A stretch of DNA of 64,000 nt, from positions 28,324,501-28,388,500 of the forward strand of contig NW_024467106.1 in the NCBI RefSeq assembly GCF_017591425.1. Direction: 5' to 3'. The position numbers were made by a program, and so were the translations under genes. Below the pieces are notes generated by a model. It was given only the letters and a program-made list of their open reading frames with translations. It had not been told where the DNA came from and made no database searches. Shown here one piece after another: positions 43,246 through 56,090 of this stretch (its first letter is position 1; each line of letters begins with the position of its first letter). Origin of the DNA: Ochotona curzoniae (taxonomy: Eukaryota; Chordata; Mammalia; Lagomorpha; Ochotonidae).

Positions 43246-43852
43246 TAGTGTGATCTTTGCTGGAGGCCCTGAGAAGCCAGAGAGAAAGGGAGAGCTAGCA
43301 CCTGACCCTGAAGGCATGGCAGAAACCAAGGCCAAGGATAAGGAAGGGCTGAGAGATGGGAGGTCAACGGGAGACCAGAAGCAAGTAGTCATGGCGGGGA
43401 GTGTGGCCAAATCCTTCCTGTATTTCGTTGAGCACAATATGCAAGAGACAGCATCACGGTTCTTATCTGTCTGATCTGCAGCGTGGCGGTTCCTTTCTTG
43501 CATCTGCCTGCATAAGCTTTGTGCAGTAGCTGCTTCGGCCGCTATGGGTTTTACCTGAGCACCAGGGGCTGTGTGTGCAAGGCACAGCCAGCAGACCTGA
43601 GGGATGCATAAGTTCACTGGCTCCTCCTAGCACTCCTAAGGGGGGCTGTCGGCCCTCGTGCTGATTCCAGCTGGTAGATGAGGACCTGAGGTACAATCTG
43701 CTGCTGCTCCTGGTCGGGGGTTCCCCGGGTCCCCTATTTATTGTGGACCTACTAAGTACTACGGCACTGATGAGCTGTTTGTTCGGTTTTTGTTTTGTTT
43801 TGCTTTGCTTTGTTTTATTTTCTAATTTTTAAATATATATATATATTTTTTT

Positions 43853-44168
43853 TTAATTGGAAAGTCAGATATACAGAGAGGAGGAAAGAAAGAGAGGAAG
43901 ATCTTCCATCCACTGATTCACTCCTCAAGTAACTGCAGTGGCCGGAGCTGAGCCCATCTGAAGTCAGGAGCCAGGAGCCTTTTCCAGGTCTCCCACATGG
44001 GTGCAGGATCAATCCCAAGGCCTTGGGCCATCATCAGTTGCTTTCCCAGGCCACAAGCAGGGAGCTGGTTGGGAAGCAGAACTGCCAGGATTAGAACTGG
44101 TGCCTATATGGGATTCCCTGCGTATGCAAGGCGAGGACTTTAGCAGCTGGACTAATGCGCTGGGCCTG
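43853..44168 (-). repeat. C-type SINE, full length
   Basis: Preceded by TTTTG repeats and a short (TA)n. Ends at the head GCGCTGGGCCT. Confidence 0.92.
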
Positions 44169-44179
44169 CTTTGTTTTGT

Positions 44180-44432
44180 TTTAAGGATTTACTTATTTTT
44201 ACTGGAAAGGCAGAGTTACCAAAAGGAGAAACAAAGATCTTCTATCCGCTGGTTCACTCCCCAAATGGCCACAATGGCTGGAACAGGGCTGATCAGAAGC
44301 CAGGAGCTGCTTCTAGGTCTCTCACCAGGTACAGGGTCCCAAGGCTCTGGACCATCCTGTACTGTTTTCCCAGACTGCAAGCAGGGAGCTTGGTGGGAAG
44401 TGGAACAGCCGGGACATGAACTGGCTCCCTTG
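44180..44432 (-). repeat. C-type SINE, head-truncated
   Basis: AAGGATTTACTTATTTTTAC to CCGGGACATGAACTGG. It is the second antisense copy in a row. Confidence 0.88.
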
Positions 44433-46384
44433 CTCTGTTTTTATTTGAGGACGTACGAAGTGCTAGAGCTATGTGCACTATGAATTACTTGCTGTGGTGA
44501 GAGCTTGTGCAGACATGGCATCAAGATCTAGAGAAGGCCAGGGTGTCTGCAGGGAGCTGCTTGCTGTTCAGCTGGGGAAGCCATCAGGGACACGCGCCAC
44601 TCTATGGCGGCTGCCTCGTTTGCAGGTGGCTGTGTACTGGCCTCGGGCCTTAGGTTGTCTGATGTGAAGGATGTTGGAGAGAATAGAAAGCCTGGCTCAC
44701 AGTCCTGAGCCCCACCGATTCAGGAGGTGGCTGATCATGCATCCCCAGAGTGCTTGGCGTTCACTGAGAAAAGCTGCGCCATGCTGTGAGCTGAGTGCTC
44801 TCAGCACATCTCTGGAATGGGCAAGGTTCCCCCAACCCAAGGGTGCCTGAGTGGGTGAAATGAGTGGTGGAGCAGGAAGGGGCTTAGTTACAGCATGAGC
44901 AGATCTGCGGGAAGAGTGGTCCCCACAGTCAGCCACCTGGGAACTTGTAAGAAAAGCACATTCTCAGGTTCTGTCTGCACCTGTTTGAATGTGGTTAGAA
45001 CCCTGTGGGTGGTTGTCCACCCTGCAGGTGCCAGGCTGTCAGCCCCTACTGCAGAGAATTGTTAAATGCGGGCACCTGCCCTCACTGCCAGCCTGCAGCA
45101 GGGTGCCTGTTTGAACAAGAGTACCGACATCTGTCCTGGTCCTGGTGCTGGCAGCCTGAGTAGTCAGTCCATTGATGCCCCGGCCCTCATGGCCCACACT
45201 CCCAGCCTGAACACAGGCAGGCTGGAGACGGCTGCCTGCCCCTTCACGTCCCGCCATGCCGCAGTGCCCTGCCTGGGGAGCTGAAGGCCACTGGAACAGT
45301 GGCCTGTGTCTCCGTGGCGATAAGCAGGCAGGAGAGGAGCAGAAAGGAATTCCCCATCCCCTCTTGGTCCTGTGTTGGGGGAATTCCTGTCCCAGGGCGG
45401 TCATGTTCCATGTTCTTCTCAAGCCTGAGTGAGGGAGGCCTCAGAATCTCCTGCCTGTGGGTTCCGGGCCTGCAAACAGTCTACCTGTGAGTTTACTGCA
45501 AGACCCTTGTGGAGCAAAGAAAACCAGTACATCTAGCAGCCAGCCCCAGAGTTCTGGCTTCCAAGTCACAGGGACTAAATCTGCTTCAGCTGTGACCAGG
45601 CCACGCCCTCAGGGCTTAAAACCTGGGAGGCCGCTGGCCGTCTCAGGTGTCTCGTCCCTCATCCTTGGCGTGGTTGGCATTCAGGGCCTCATCCAGTCGC
45701 CCCACTACTCTGCCCCACCCTGCCCTGAGTCCAGTCCAGCCTAGACACCTGCTCCCTTCCCCCACACTGTAAGTTCCTTCCGGATTCAGCTTGCGGCTTA
45801 CATGCCAGTCTCTCCCGTCAAACCGACCTGGTCTGGGCATCCCTGCCTCTCCCTTACAGCACCCGGCATGCCCCCCCCCCTTCAGAGGTTACCCAGGAAG
45901 ACTGGCTGGCTGAGGTACTGCACCTGGCAGAGCAAGTACTGGCAGTGGAATGCAAGACCACAGGCTGATCCCAGGACCCTGAGCCTCTGACTTCTACAAC
46001 GGGCCCCATGCATGGCACTCCCCCTCTCTGGACTTTAGTGTGCCCTGCTGTCCAAAGATGGACCCAGAAACCGTGCCAGGGACAGCGAGCCAGAAGCGGA
46101 GGCTCCAGATTCGCGACTTCCTGCAGGCTGCTTGGAAAGTCCCTGTGACCCTTGTAGCTCGAAACTGCCACCTAGGGAGATTGTGGGTCAATAAACCCGC
46201 CCGGGATTCGAGTCAGGGCTTGGTATGAGTGAATAATCAGGAGAGCAGTTCTCTGTCTCCAGAAAGTCCAAAAGGTCCTGCCCACAGGTGGATGGCTCCA
46301 CCTGCCCCTCTGGCCGCATCCCCGTCCCAGGTGTGTCTGCCAGGTGCTGTGGCAGAGCCCACAGCTGATTGCCCTCACAGTGTG

Positions 46385-46480
46385 GTGAGGAGGCTGTTGC
46401 CATTGTACAGATGAAAAATCAGAAAACCTGAGGGGATGAGGTTTGTCCAAGGTCGTCAAACAAATCAGTCAGAATTAAGG
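46385..46480 (-). repeat. MIR-like relic
   Basis: CATTGTACAGATGAAAAATC, then GGTTTGTCCAAGGTCG. Confidence 0.6.
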
Positions 46481-47724
46481 GTTTCTGGTTTGACTGGCAC
46501 AACTGCTAGGAGAGGGGCTTCAAGAAGCCCCCTGGGAGGGCTCGGGAGAGGCTGGTGGCAGACAGGGGCAGGTGCCTCAGGTCTGTGGGTGTGCACAGCC
46601 AGCGTGAGGAAGGGTAGGGCACGGAAGGGAGCAGGCAAACCCATGCCTGCCCTGGGCTGGGTGCTTTGCACATCTCAGCCTGCCAGCCTCTGAAGTGGGT
46701 ATTAGGGTTCTCTTTCACAAATATGAGCCTGCCAAGGTGCATGAACTGGAGACTAGGTAGATCCAGGCCGTTAACCTGGTACTTGGCTTGTAAATGAGAG
46801 GGAGATCAGAGAGAAACAGGGACCCTCAGAACCAAGTCCAGCAGGCGACTTTCCAGTGAGGATACAGGAGGACCTGGGTGAGATTTAAGAGTGTGAGCAG
46901 GGGCAGATGGGAGATGAACTGATGAGTCCCCAAGGAGCAGGCTGCTGAGGCCTCGGCCAGGGTGGAGGGCCTGTGGGGACCAGGGTTGGGGAGGGCATGC
47001 TGGGAAGCCCCCGGGGTCAGGAGAGGTCAAGCTGTGTCTGAGGCGTCCAACCCAGGGACCCTGGCTCTGGGCAGTGTCAGATGTCAGAACAGGCATTCGC
47101 TCAGGCCTAATCTGATCAGGAAGAGAAGAGGCTCTTTCTTGGCCGCCTCTGACTCAATCTGTGTTTCCTGCGGGCCCACGGGGAGGCATCTGTGCTGGCT
47201 GAGAGGATGGGGAGGGAGGGAGGTCGGGCAGGGGCGAGAGGCCCAGGGACAGCACAGGCTGCTGGCTGCCCCTCCAGCTCCATGCCCAGAACGGTCAGAT
47301 TGTCTCAGGGTCATGTGCTGCTGCTTCCCCGCTGCCCCAGCCTGGCCCTGCACACACACCCATCCCCCGCAGCCCACCCCACCCCACCTGCCCAGCCTGT
47401 TTTCTGCCCGTTCTCCCAGCGCCTCAGGGGTGCTTTGCTTTTCTCCCAGGCCTTTCTGTGTCTCTGTCTGCAGCTCTGCACTTTCCGGTTTTTTATTAGT
47501 TTGATTGTTTTGGCTTTTTTTTTTTTCTTAGCTCTGCAACACACTGAACCCTCAATGCATAGGCTATACTGGACTTAGTGACCTGCACACACAGCAGGGA
47601 CCGTGGCAATGTCACTGCATGTGTGCCAAGCACCCTCTAGGGGCCACATGGCTTGCCTTGCTCAAGCACCAGGGCATGGTCTCTGGCAGAGTGTGGCCTG
47701 GCCCCCTGCCAGGAGACTGCAGGT

Positions 47725-47830
47725 CAGCCACTAGAGAGCTGGGCCATCTTGGGTAGGTGGACATGACCCCTTAGCACCTCAGTTTCCCCATCTGTAAAGA
47801 TGAAATGATGCCTGGATAGAGGGGAGGACT
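47725..47830 (+). repeat. MIR relic
   Basis: CACCTCAGTTTCCCCATCTG followed by TAAAGATGAAATGATGCC. Confidence 0.7.
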
Positions 47831-48124
47831 GTGAGGTCATGGTTATTTGTGGTTTGAAATCCTTGGGGAGGAGGGTTCCAAAGAGGGGCTGCTTCAGGGA
47901 ACAGCAGTACTGTTTGCAGCGACAGGCATGTCCTCTGATCACACTGTGCTTTGGGATCCCCATAGTTGCATGTGGCTGTTGGACTGTGGGAATGGGACTC
48001 GCTGAACAAGGCACCACACTTCACATTTGATTTCATTTGAACTAATTTTTACCTCTGTTAGAAGCCATGTGGGACAAGAGAGGCTTCTGTGTCACACAGG
48101 ACCATGGTGAAAAGCCTGGCGGTC

Positions 48125-48432
48125 AAGCTGCCAGGCTGCTGTGCTGAGCCAGCAGGTGCTGAGATGCTCACGCTTTCCATCTGAGTACCTGGGTTTGATT
48201 CCTGGCTCTGGCTGCTGTCCTGGCTTCCTGCGAATGCAGACCCTGGGAGGCAGCAGTAATGGCTTCTTCTAGGTCTCCTACATGGGTGCAGGGGCCCAAG
48301 GACTTGGGCCATCTTTCACTGCCATAAGCAGAGAGCTGGATCAGAAGTGGAGTAGCTGGGACTCAAACCAGCACCCACATGGAATGCTGGCACTACAGTC
48401 TGAGACTTAACCTACTGTGCTATGGCCTACCC
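48125..48432. repeat. C-type SINE fragments, mixed orientation
   Basis: Sense-like text (about 48140-48240) runs into antisense text (about 48265-48432). Confidence 0.6.
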
Positions 48433-48444
48433 CTTACCCCTGCC

Positions 48445-48700
48445 AAAATAATAATAATAATTTATTTGAAAGGCAGAGAGAGTCAGACAGAGAGAGGGGT
48501 CTCGTCCACCACTTCATTCCCAGATACCCACAGTGGCCAAAACTAAGTCAGGAGCAGGCAACTCCATCCAGGTCCCAACTCCTTAGCCGTCACCCACCTC
48601 TTAGGTGCATTAACAGGGAGCTGGAATCAGAAGTGGAGCCAGAACTTACCCCTGGGTACCCTGATATGTAATGTAGCTGTCCCGCTGCTGTGCTGAATGC
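48445..48700 (-). repeat. Old C-type SINE
   Basis: (AAT)n tail, TTATTTGAAAGGCAGAGAGA body. Confidence 0.8.
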
Positions 48701-48984
48701 TGCCCCCTTCCGTCTCTCTTGATCTGTTGTGGTCATTTTTCCTTGTCACCAGTTGAAGAAGCCAGAGCTTCTGCTTGATCTTCATTGTGATGACATCAAA
48801 TGTGAACCCTGAAGGCGCAGTGGAATGGGGCACATCCATATTGCTGTAACTCTTAATCTTTGAGGACTAACCCCTGTGCCCATGAAGCAGCCCCCTAAGT
48901 CCCTGGCAGCCCCCCATTCTCCACTCCACCTCCTGGAATCCTGGTCCATGTTCTGGAGCTGACTCACAGTGGGTCCCCCGCTCT

Positions 48985-49420
48985 AGCCTTTTTAAGGTTG
49001 AGTGGCATGCTTTTGAACAGATAGATTTTGCTTCTTCGTTCATGCGCCAGTGGCCTACTGGGTCTATTCTGAACGGTGGCTGTGGTAGCTGGTGCCACTA
49101 TCAACAGGAGCAGATGGTACCTCTTGGAGACCCGCTTTCCGCTGTATGCTCAGGAGCAGAATTGCTGGCCCCTGTGGTGATGCTATCTTTATGTTTCTGA
49201 GCAGCCTGCTGTGCTTCTTTCTCAGGGTCCTACAACGTGTCTCATCTCCACCCATGGAGTACAAGGGCTCTGCCTTCTCCACACCTTCCCTCCATGACAC
49301 CTGTGGCCCAGTGGTGTCCACCTGAGACCCTGCTCACACTCACCATGCTGTGTTGGATTGGAGCCCCCTGGCTGTGTGGAGCACATTTTCATTGGCTTAC
49401 TGATCATCAGAAGTTGACCA
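48985..49420 (-). mobile_element. L1 3' fragment, antisense
   Basis: Diverged but ordered matches to the antisense L1 3' region: a GGTACCTCTTGGAGACC block, GCAGAATTGCTGGCCCC, and then TACAAGGGCTCTGCCTTCTCC-like text. Confidence 0.65.
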
Positions 49421-51277
49421 GTCTTTCTGCTTTAGAGAAACACCTATGGGTGTGTGCAGAGATTGGCGAGCGAGTTCAGGTGTCCCTGACCCTGCTCCAT
49501 CCGTTGCACCATCACTTGTGTCTCTGTCACCTGCTGAGCCCCACCCTCAAGGGGGTGGAGGTCTGTGATTCTTATGATCTGGGAACTTAACAGGCTGCCC
49601 AGTGATCCCATGTGTTGGGTGGTTGGCATCTGGAGCTTGGGACTATGCTTCAGGAACCACCACATCACAATCATGTGACATTTCTGTTCTTGCTCCCCAT
49701 GCCCATGGGAGTCCTTGGGGAGTTGGAGAAATCCTAGGGTCCACATTTGACTTAGGTGTTTCCAACACAGCTGCAAGCCACTACCCTGTGCTGTCACTGC
49801 CCCCAGGGTGGGGATGGAGCACATCACAGCACCTGCCCTTGGCCTTGTCCCTGGGAGGTACAAGCAGTGTGGAGGTGGGCCACAAATCCTGCCCCCAGCT
49901 CATGGTAAGCAGCCAGGACTGGGGCCCAGGTGACATCCAAGTCATCATAGGCATTCTTAGAGTTTTCTGCACTGGAATCCCCTGTTCACTTGCCCAAGGT
50001 GTCAGTTGGAGTCATTTCTAGAAGCTTCTCTACACAGGCAAGCTGTCCAGGTTCTATAAGAGAACTGTCATGCAAAATCCAATTTCTGGAGGCCTTGTTG
50101 GAGGAGGGACCAACTTGTTCCTGCCTGCCTGCCTGCCTGGCATGTCCCCAGGGTTAACACTCAAAGTTCTGCATCCCACCCCATTCCCAAGCCCAGACAA
50201 TCCAGGACAGTCAGTCCCCCCAGCTTCTCTGGAGCATGACCCAGTCTCCTTGCTTTGAAAGAGGGAAGGAGAATGACCCAGACAGGGAAAGACCCCCTAG
50301 GTCCTGCACCACACTGGCTGTCACTCCAGACCCCGTAACACCTTGTGTTGGAAGATGGCCCAGCCTTGTGTTAGCAGCAGAGAGAGGGACTCAAGGCATC
50401 CTGGGAAGGAAGGTGGCCACGGGGTGCCTGAGGAGCAGGAAGACTCCCTGGGAAACTGCCGGTGAACCCCAGATAGGCTATGGCCTCCTGGGCCAGAAGT
50501 TCTGCCTCCCCCTGGGGTGCATTGGAGCCCCATCTGGACCCTAGTTTGGTTAGTGAAGAGCTTTCTGATCCAGGTCAGGGGCCTGGCCAGGGTGTAGATG
50601 AAGCAGGTAGGCTGGCCATCAGCATGGGGAGCCATTGTAGCTCCCTGCTGCTTGTGTTTCTAGTTTTTGCAGATCGCCTTCACATATAGTATCCTCTCCT
50701 CTCCCGGAATTTTTTTTTTAATTTATTAATATAATGACTGGGTGATTTACAGTTCTAATCCTCACACCCTCCACAGGCACTTATGGGGATAGCTCCATGA
50801 GCCCACAACGTCAGATTGTAAGAGAAGAAAAAAAATCATACAAATCCTATGTCCTTTGACTCTCCTAGGCGAAGCCACAGACTTGTGGGGAAACGGTGGC
50901 TGTGCCAGATTCCTCCTCCTCCCAGACGTCCAAAGACCAAATTGGGGCATTCCGTTCTCTCCCCGAGGCCACAGGCAGCGCAGTTAATAATCCGTGCTGC
51001 TGGCTTGGGCCACACCCAGTTTGTAAAGTGCTCCAGTCACCTGCAGCTAACCCTTGTCCTGCACTGCTTTAAGGGCTGGACACGCAAGGGGAGGCCTTTG
51101 GGAATGAACACCAAAATCTCTCTTTCTTTCTGTCTCTCTCTCTCTGTCTCTATCCTCCCCACCATCTTTCCTACATACAACACAACTTGATTGTCACAGA
51201 AATACACTGGCATAGCAGGAAGAGCACTCCGCCTCCACTTCCACATCCCTTACTCTCACACATGCTATTTTTTCCCC

Positions 51278-51570
51278 AAGGCTTATGTATTTTTATTGGA
51301 AAGGAAGAATTAACAAAGAGGAGATAAAGAGGTCTTCCATCCACTGGTTCACTCCCCAGAGGACTAAAAAGCCAGGGTTGGTCCAATCTGCAACCAGGAG
51401 CTTCTTCCAGGTTTCCCAAGTGGGTGCAGGGGCCCATGTATTTTCCCAAGCCATTAACAAGGAACTGGCCAGAAGTAGAGCAACCAGGACTTGAACCAGT
51501 GCCCAGGTGGGATGCTTATGTCACAGGTGGAGGATTAACCTGCCACGCCACAGTGCCTGCTCCCCACACA
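51278..51570 (-). repeat. C-type SINE
   Basis: GGCTTATGTATTTTTATTGG to GCCACGCCACAGTGCC. Confidence 0.85.
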
Positions 51571-52690
51571 TACTATTTTGCTCAAGTCACCTCCCTTGTA
51601 CCTCAGTGTTTTTGTCAACAAATGGGGACCATAACCACTCCCCTGCCCCCATCTGCCAGGAAAGTTACAGGGGATGGGACAGCCAGGCGAGCCACTCTGC
51701 TGTCAAGCATTGAGAAACCAACTCCAAGCAAGGTTGAACCCAAAGGTGACTCAGTCCTTTTACTGCAGGGGGAGGGAACTCACAGCCGTGGAGCCTGATC
51801 CCATGGCAGCAGGCCCGCTAGGCATGGCAGAAGCCAAGGTGGGGCAGAGCATCAGATCTGCCATGCTTGCCAGAGCCAGCCTCACCTTTGGCACGGGCCC
51901 AGCTAACCTGCTGGAACAGGGCAGGACCAGACAAGTGGCCTGTGAGAGACCTGGCCCAGCCCAGGGGCGCGGGTCCCCTTGCAGACTTCCTGGCAGGCTG
52001 GCACCTGTCCTCTGAATGCTGAGTCATGAAAGTTGCGCATGCATCAGCACACACGGCCCACAGGTGCACACATACATGTACTCCGCTGAGATCACAAGGA
52101 CACTCACATATGCCACGCACACAGCCTGACACTTAGCTCACACAACCCAGGCACACCTTGGTGTGCCACCCCACCCCCTGCTGCTATAACTTTCCTCCCG
52201 TGGCCACATGGTAGGAAGAAGCTTGGTGGTGGACTAAGGGCCAGGGTGGAGCAGGTGTTATTGATGGTCATGACTACTGTACGGCCCTGCCAGCTGGCTC
52301 CCCCTGCACCAGCCTGTTTTGCTCTTATGCTGGGGATGGAGCCTGGTCCCTAGGGAGCACTCAGAGTTGAGTTCTTATTGCCCTGAAGGTGACCAGGAGC
52401 TCCTGGAAGCTGTGGCCATTGGCTTTTTGAGGCTTCCACTTTCTTCCTGGGTGGGAGCTGCCCCTTGGGCATCAGCCTGAGCCGGAGGCAGGGGATGGGG
52501 GGCTGTGAGGGAGTTAGGGGAGTCCCCACAGGGAGTAGACTGGTGGTACAGGGCATGGCCAGGGGACCAGGATTGTTGATGACTAAAGGTCAGGCTGGCC
52601 ATGGCTGCTGTGGCTAGCCCTTCCTCCCATATACACACAGTACACCATGTGTACTCAGGTACAAGTGTGTGCCTATGCCTGTCTGCCCGG

Positions 52691-52785
52691 GTGACTGTGG
52701 CCTCTCACTTGCTCTAACATGTCCCTTACTTGCCCTAACACTTCCCTCACGTGACTGTGGCCTCTCACTTGCTCTAACATGTCCC
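52691..52785 (+). repeat. 60-bp tandem duplication
   Basis: GTGACTGTGGCCTCTCACTT starts at 52691 and again at 52751. The second copy runs about 35 bases before diverging. Confidence 0.9.
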
Positions 52786-52829
52786 TGGGTTTGTGTGCCT
52801 GCTCCACTCGCTGGTGCTTGCTTCCTGCT

Positions 52830-53010
52830 GATGTGCACCCTGGGTGGTAGGCGTAAGGGCTCCAGTGTTTGAGTCCCTGTCTCCCATGTGGGAGAGCTGC
52901 ACAGCAGGCTGCTGCCTTCCACCTGGCCTGGAGGGTGCAGGTGTTACAGGGAGTGAACCCCAAGATGGGAGTTCTTTCTTGCTCTGTCTTTCCCTTTCAC
53001 ACGAACAAAC
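52830..53010 (+). repeat. Old C-type SINE fragment
   Basis: Sense-like text with GTGTTTGAGTCCCTGTCTCC and a degraded tail. Confidence 0.5.
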
Positions 53011-53629
53011 ATCTCTGAAATTCAGTGAGATCCTCTCATTCCCCCTTCACCGCTCTCCAAGTGCAAGTTCCACCTCAGGGCATCTGGGTTCTGTGTCCTC
53101 TTTGGCTTCCTTTCTCTTGCCTGCAGCCAAAAACAAGGGTGCCCAAGGCTGGCAGGCAGGTGTCAGGTGCTTCGGCTGGGGGTGATACACACTACTTCCT
53201 ACCGTGGTCCATGGGCCAGAACTAATGCCTGCTCACCTGCATCCTCCCACCGCCACTTTCCTTCTCCCAGCCCAAGTCCAAATTCCTTCCTCAGCTGCCG
53301 CCTACTTGCTAAGACCCTAGGGAGAGTATAGTATGGTTCTTGCTGTTCCAAGAAGGCCTTCCTAACCAATGCAGATAAAACAGACCCTGGCTGCATCCCT
53401 CCCTGAGCCTGTTTCCATTGTTGAATTTACTGATAGGAAGCTCAGCACCACATGTGCACGCCACCTCCTCTGTGTGAAGGCCCTGGCAGCATACTTAATA
53501 GCTTAACGCTCCTCAACACCTTGGGTGATCTTTTTCCTGCACTTTCCCTGTGTCCCTATTTCTTACTGTGTATTTTTAGTTTCTGACTATTCTGTATCTT
53601 CTAGATTTCTGAAATTCTTGGTTTTTTTT

Positions 53630-53950
53630 AAAAAAAGATTTATTTATTTTTATGAGACACTCAGATTTACAGAGAGAAGGAGAGACAAGAAAGAAAGATC
53701 TTCCATTCACTGGTTCACTCCCCAAGTGGCTTCCACGGCCAGAGCTGAGCCAATCCAAAGGCAGGAGCTTCTTCCGGGTCTCCCATGTGGGTGCAGGGTC
53801 CCGAGGCACTGGGCCATCCTCTACTGCTTTTCCCAGCCACAAGCATGCACCTGGATATAGGAACTGAAGCAGGTGCAACACAAACTGGTGCCCGTATGGG
53901 ATCCCAGCACGTGCTAGGCAAGGATTTAGCCAGTGGGCTGTTGTACCTGA
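53630..53950 (-). repeat. C-type SINE, full length
   Basis: AAGATTTATTTATTTTTATG tail to a head with GTGCCCGTATGGGATCCC. Confidence 0.92.
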
Positions 53951-54329
53951 TTTCTGTAATTCTTAACTCATTTCTGGGAGCAGATGGGTATTTGTTAGTC
54001 CATTCGCTGCTTCCTGTGTTGTAATCCTGGTGAACACAGCCATGATTGGGGCCAGGAACCAAGACATGTGGGTGTCACAGGCCCCTGTGCTCAGAAGGCC
54101 TTGGACTAGGCCAGCCCTCTGATGGCTGGGATCTACCCAAGTTTGTGGTCTGGTCGTGTGTCTAGAAGATGACAGAACAGTCTCTCCTCACTCCTCCTGC
54201 CAGCCACCAGAATGGGCAAGTACCTTCTTGGACAAGTGGGGACCCAGCCAAATGGGGAAGGGCTCTGGAAAGTTTTTGGGAAGTGCATATTGTGTAATAA
54301 TTGTGCTTAGATTCAAAACACATTTGTAA

Positions 54330-54635
54330 AAGGTGCATTTATTGGAAAGGCAAAGTTACACAGAGAGAAGGAGAAACAGAGATCTTCCATCTGCTAATTC
54401 ACTCCCCAAACATTCTCAAACTTCTTGGGCTAGCCTGACCAGATACTGGGGCCAGGAGCTTCGTCTGGGTCTCCCACGTGGGTGCAGAGACTGAAGCACC
54501 TGGGCCATCTTCTGCTGCTTTTCCAGGCGCATCTCTGGACGTTGACTTGGGAGTGAAGCAGCCAGGACTTAAACTGGCGCCCATATGGGGATCCTGGTTT
54601 TCAGGCAGTCTTACTGTACCACCATACCAGTCCCT
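54330..54635 (-). repeat. C-type SINE
   Basis: Antisense copy starting GGTGCATTTATTGGAAAGGC. Confidence 0.88.
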
Positions 54636-55712
54636 CAAAACATATTTTTGCATCCAAATGAGTTTTTTTTTTAATTCCATGTTCCAAGTAGTTCTCGAAG
54701 CTCCCTTGTCTGCATCTCACCATGCAGCTCAGGGGTCTGGGGTATACAGACACAGCGCTGGGCACTCATGGCAGTCAGGGACGGCGGGTTGTCCAAGGAC
54801 TGTCAGAGAACCTGCAAGCTATTAGGGAGAAAAGACCCTGACACCAAACCCTGACCCCAGGTGGATGGAGTCTAGGGCAAAGGTCAAGAGGAGAGACAGC
54901 TGTGGAGGGGTGGCTAGCTGGGGTGTCCAGGAGGATTCTCTGGAGGAAGTGACTCTGGAGCTAGGGAAGGAACGGACTTGAATTTGTGGAGCTGGGCAAG
55001 GCCAGGAGTGAGAGCCTAAGGACCGGAAACACCACAGCAGGTGGACAGGAAGCTGCTTAGTAGCATCTAGGGCGAGCAAGAACCCGCCAGTCTTAGAGTG
55101 TAGACTGAGATCCATCAAGGAGGCCTGGAATGCCAGACTGACCTTAGCTTTGACCCTGGGGACAGCAGCGAATGGGGCATAGAGAAGGGTGATGTGAGCC
55201 GGGGCAGGCATCGAGAGGAACGCCACAAGGTACGGCGTGCCCCAGGCCCCTCTGACAGGCCACTCGTGATCTGGCCCTGTGCACCTCTCAGGCTTGAGTG
55301 CCCCCTGCTCATGCCCACCATCCTGTTCACGCATGTGTGTGATGGCAGGTGTGTAAAGCTCCTTGCCAACGCTACTCATCCCACAGCTTTCCCCAAACAC
55401 CCCATGTTCCCTTCCACCTTGGGGCGTCTCTCAAGCTACTCCCTTCCCCTGGGGTGCTTCCCAGCTCTTCCTGGTCTTGTCTACAGAGCCAGATTCTACC
55501 CAACTTTCAGCTCACATGTACCCTCCTCTGGGAAGCACTCCCTGCTTGCTAAATACACACTCTCCTTACAGCCTAGAACACACTGAGTTACCTACCGCGT
55601 GGGACCCCCCAACTGCTGCTCCAGCCCCACCCTCTTAGAGACCCTTGCGGTTCTCCCCAGATGGATCAGGGTCTGGGAGCCTCAACTTACCAGTTCTATT
55701 TATCTCTCACAG

Positions 55713-55913
55713 ATGTCATGGCACCCCCAGTACCGGAGCTCCAAGTTCCGGCACGTCTTCGGCAAACCAGCCAGCAAGGAGAATTGCTATGACTCCGTGC
55801 CCATCACCCGCAGCGTGCACGACAACCATTTCTGTGCCGTGAACCCCCACTTCATTGCCGTCGTGACTGAGTGTGCCGGTGGGGGCGCCTTCCTTGTCAT
55901 CCCTCTGCACCAG
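55713..55913 (+). CDS. CORO2A: Coronin-2A first coding exon
   Basis: 67 codons starting MSWHPQYRSSKFRHVFGKPA and ending at VIPLHQ. The acceptor AG at 55711-55712 follows a T/C-rich run and the donor GTAAGG is at 55914. The N-terminal SKFRHVFG motif (residues 10-17) is the coronin signature, and the rest is the first WD40 blade (HDNHFCAVNPHFIAVV). It matches human coronin-2A, whose N-terminus differs from coronin-1 and coronin-7. The ATG occupies the first three bases of the exon, so the 5' UTR comes entirely from upstream exon(s). The exon ends on a codon boundary. Confidence 0.96.
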
Positions 55914-55989
55914 GTAAGGACCTCTGATCACTCTGGAGGGACAGCTAGCACAGAGGGATGGTGGCAGAGCCCAGGTTTCTAATGTCGCA

Positions 55990-56090
55990 AGTGCTTCAAG
56001 TCCCAGCCTTGCCTGTGCCAGCCGTGTGACCTTGGCTCAGTCCTAGCACCTGTTGAAGCCTTGGCTTCCTTGAGGAGAATATACCCGTCC
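55990..56090 (+). repeat. MIR relic
   Basis: CCAGCCGTGTGACCTTGGCT and flanking text, just after the CORO2A exon. Confidence 0.6.

Larger units (their letters stand above)
29529..55712 (+). other. CORO2A: CORO2A intron 1
   Basis: 28.6-36.9 kb is nearly free of SINEs and includes an AT-rich unique stretch with GATA motifs at 33553-33709. From 36.9 kb SINEs are dense, with a purine microsatellite at 40583-40651 and an antisense L1 3' fragment at about 48985-49420. No coding exon is visible in either strand; long open frames here overlap SINEs or lack splice and conservation support. Confidence 0.75.

Noticed and set aside
42958..43617. 219-aa minus-strand open frame
   Set aside because: Includes an antisense SINE body translated in reverse. 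No recognisable domain.
50120..50140. Short CCTG repeat in CORO2A intron 1
   Set aside because: Only about five units, which is common in GC-rich introns and shows no sign of expansion.
55716..55931. Antisense open frame opposite the CORO2A exon
   Set aside because: A mirror of the conserved coding exon. The plus strand explains it completely.
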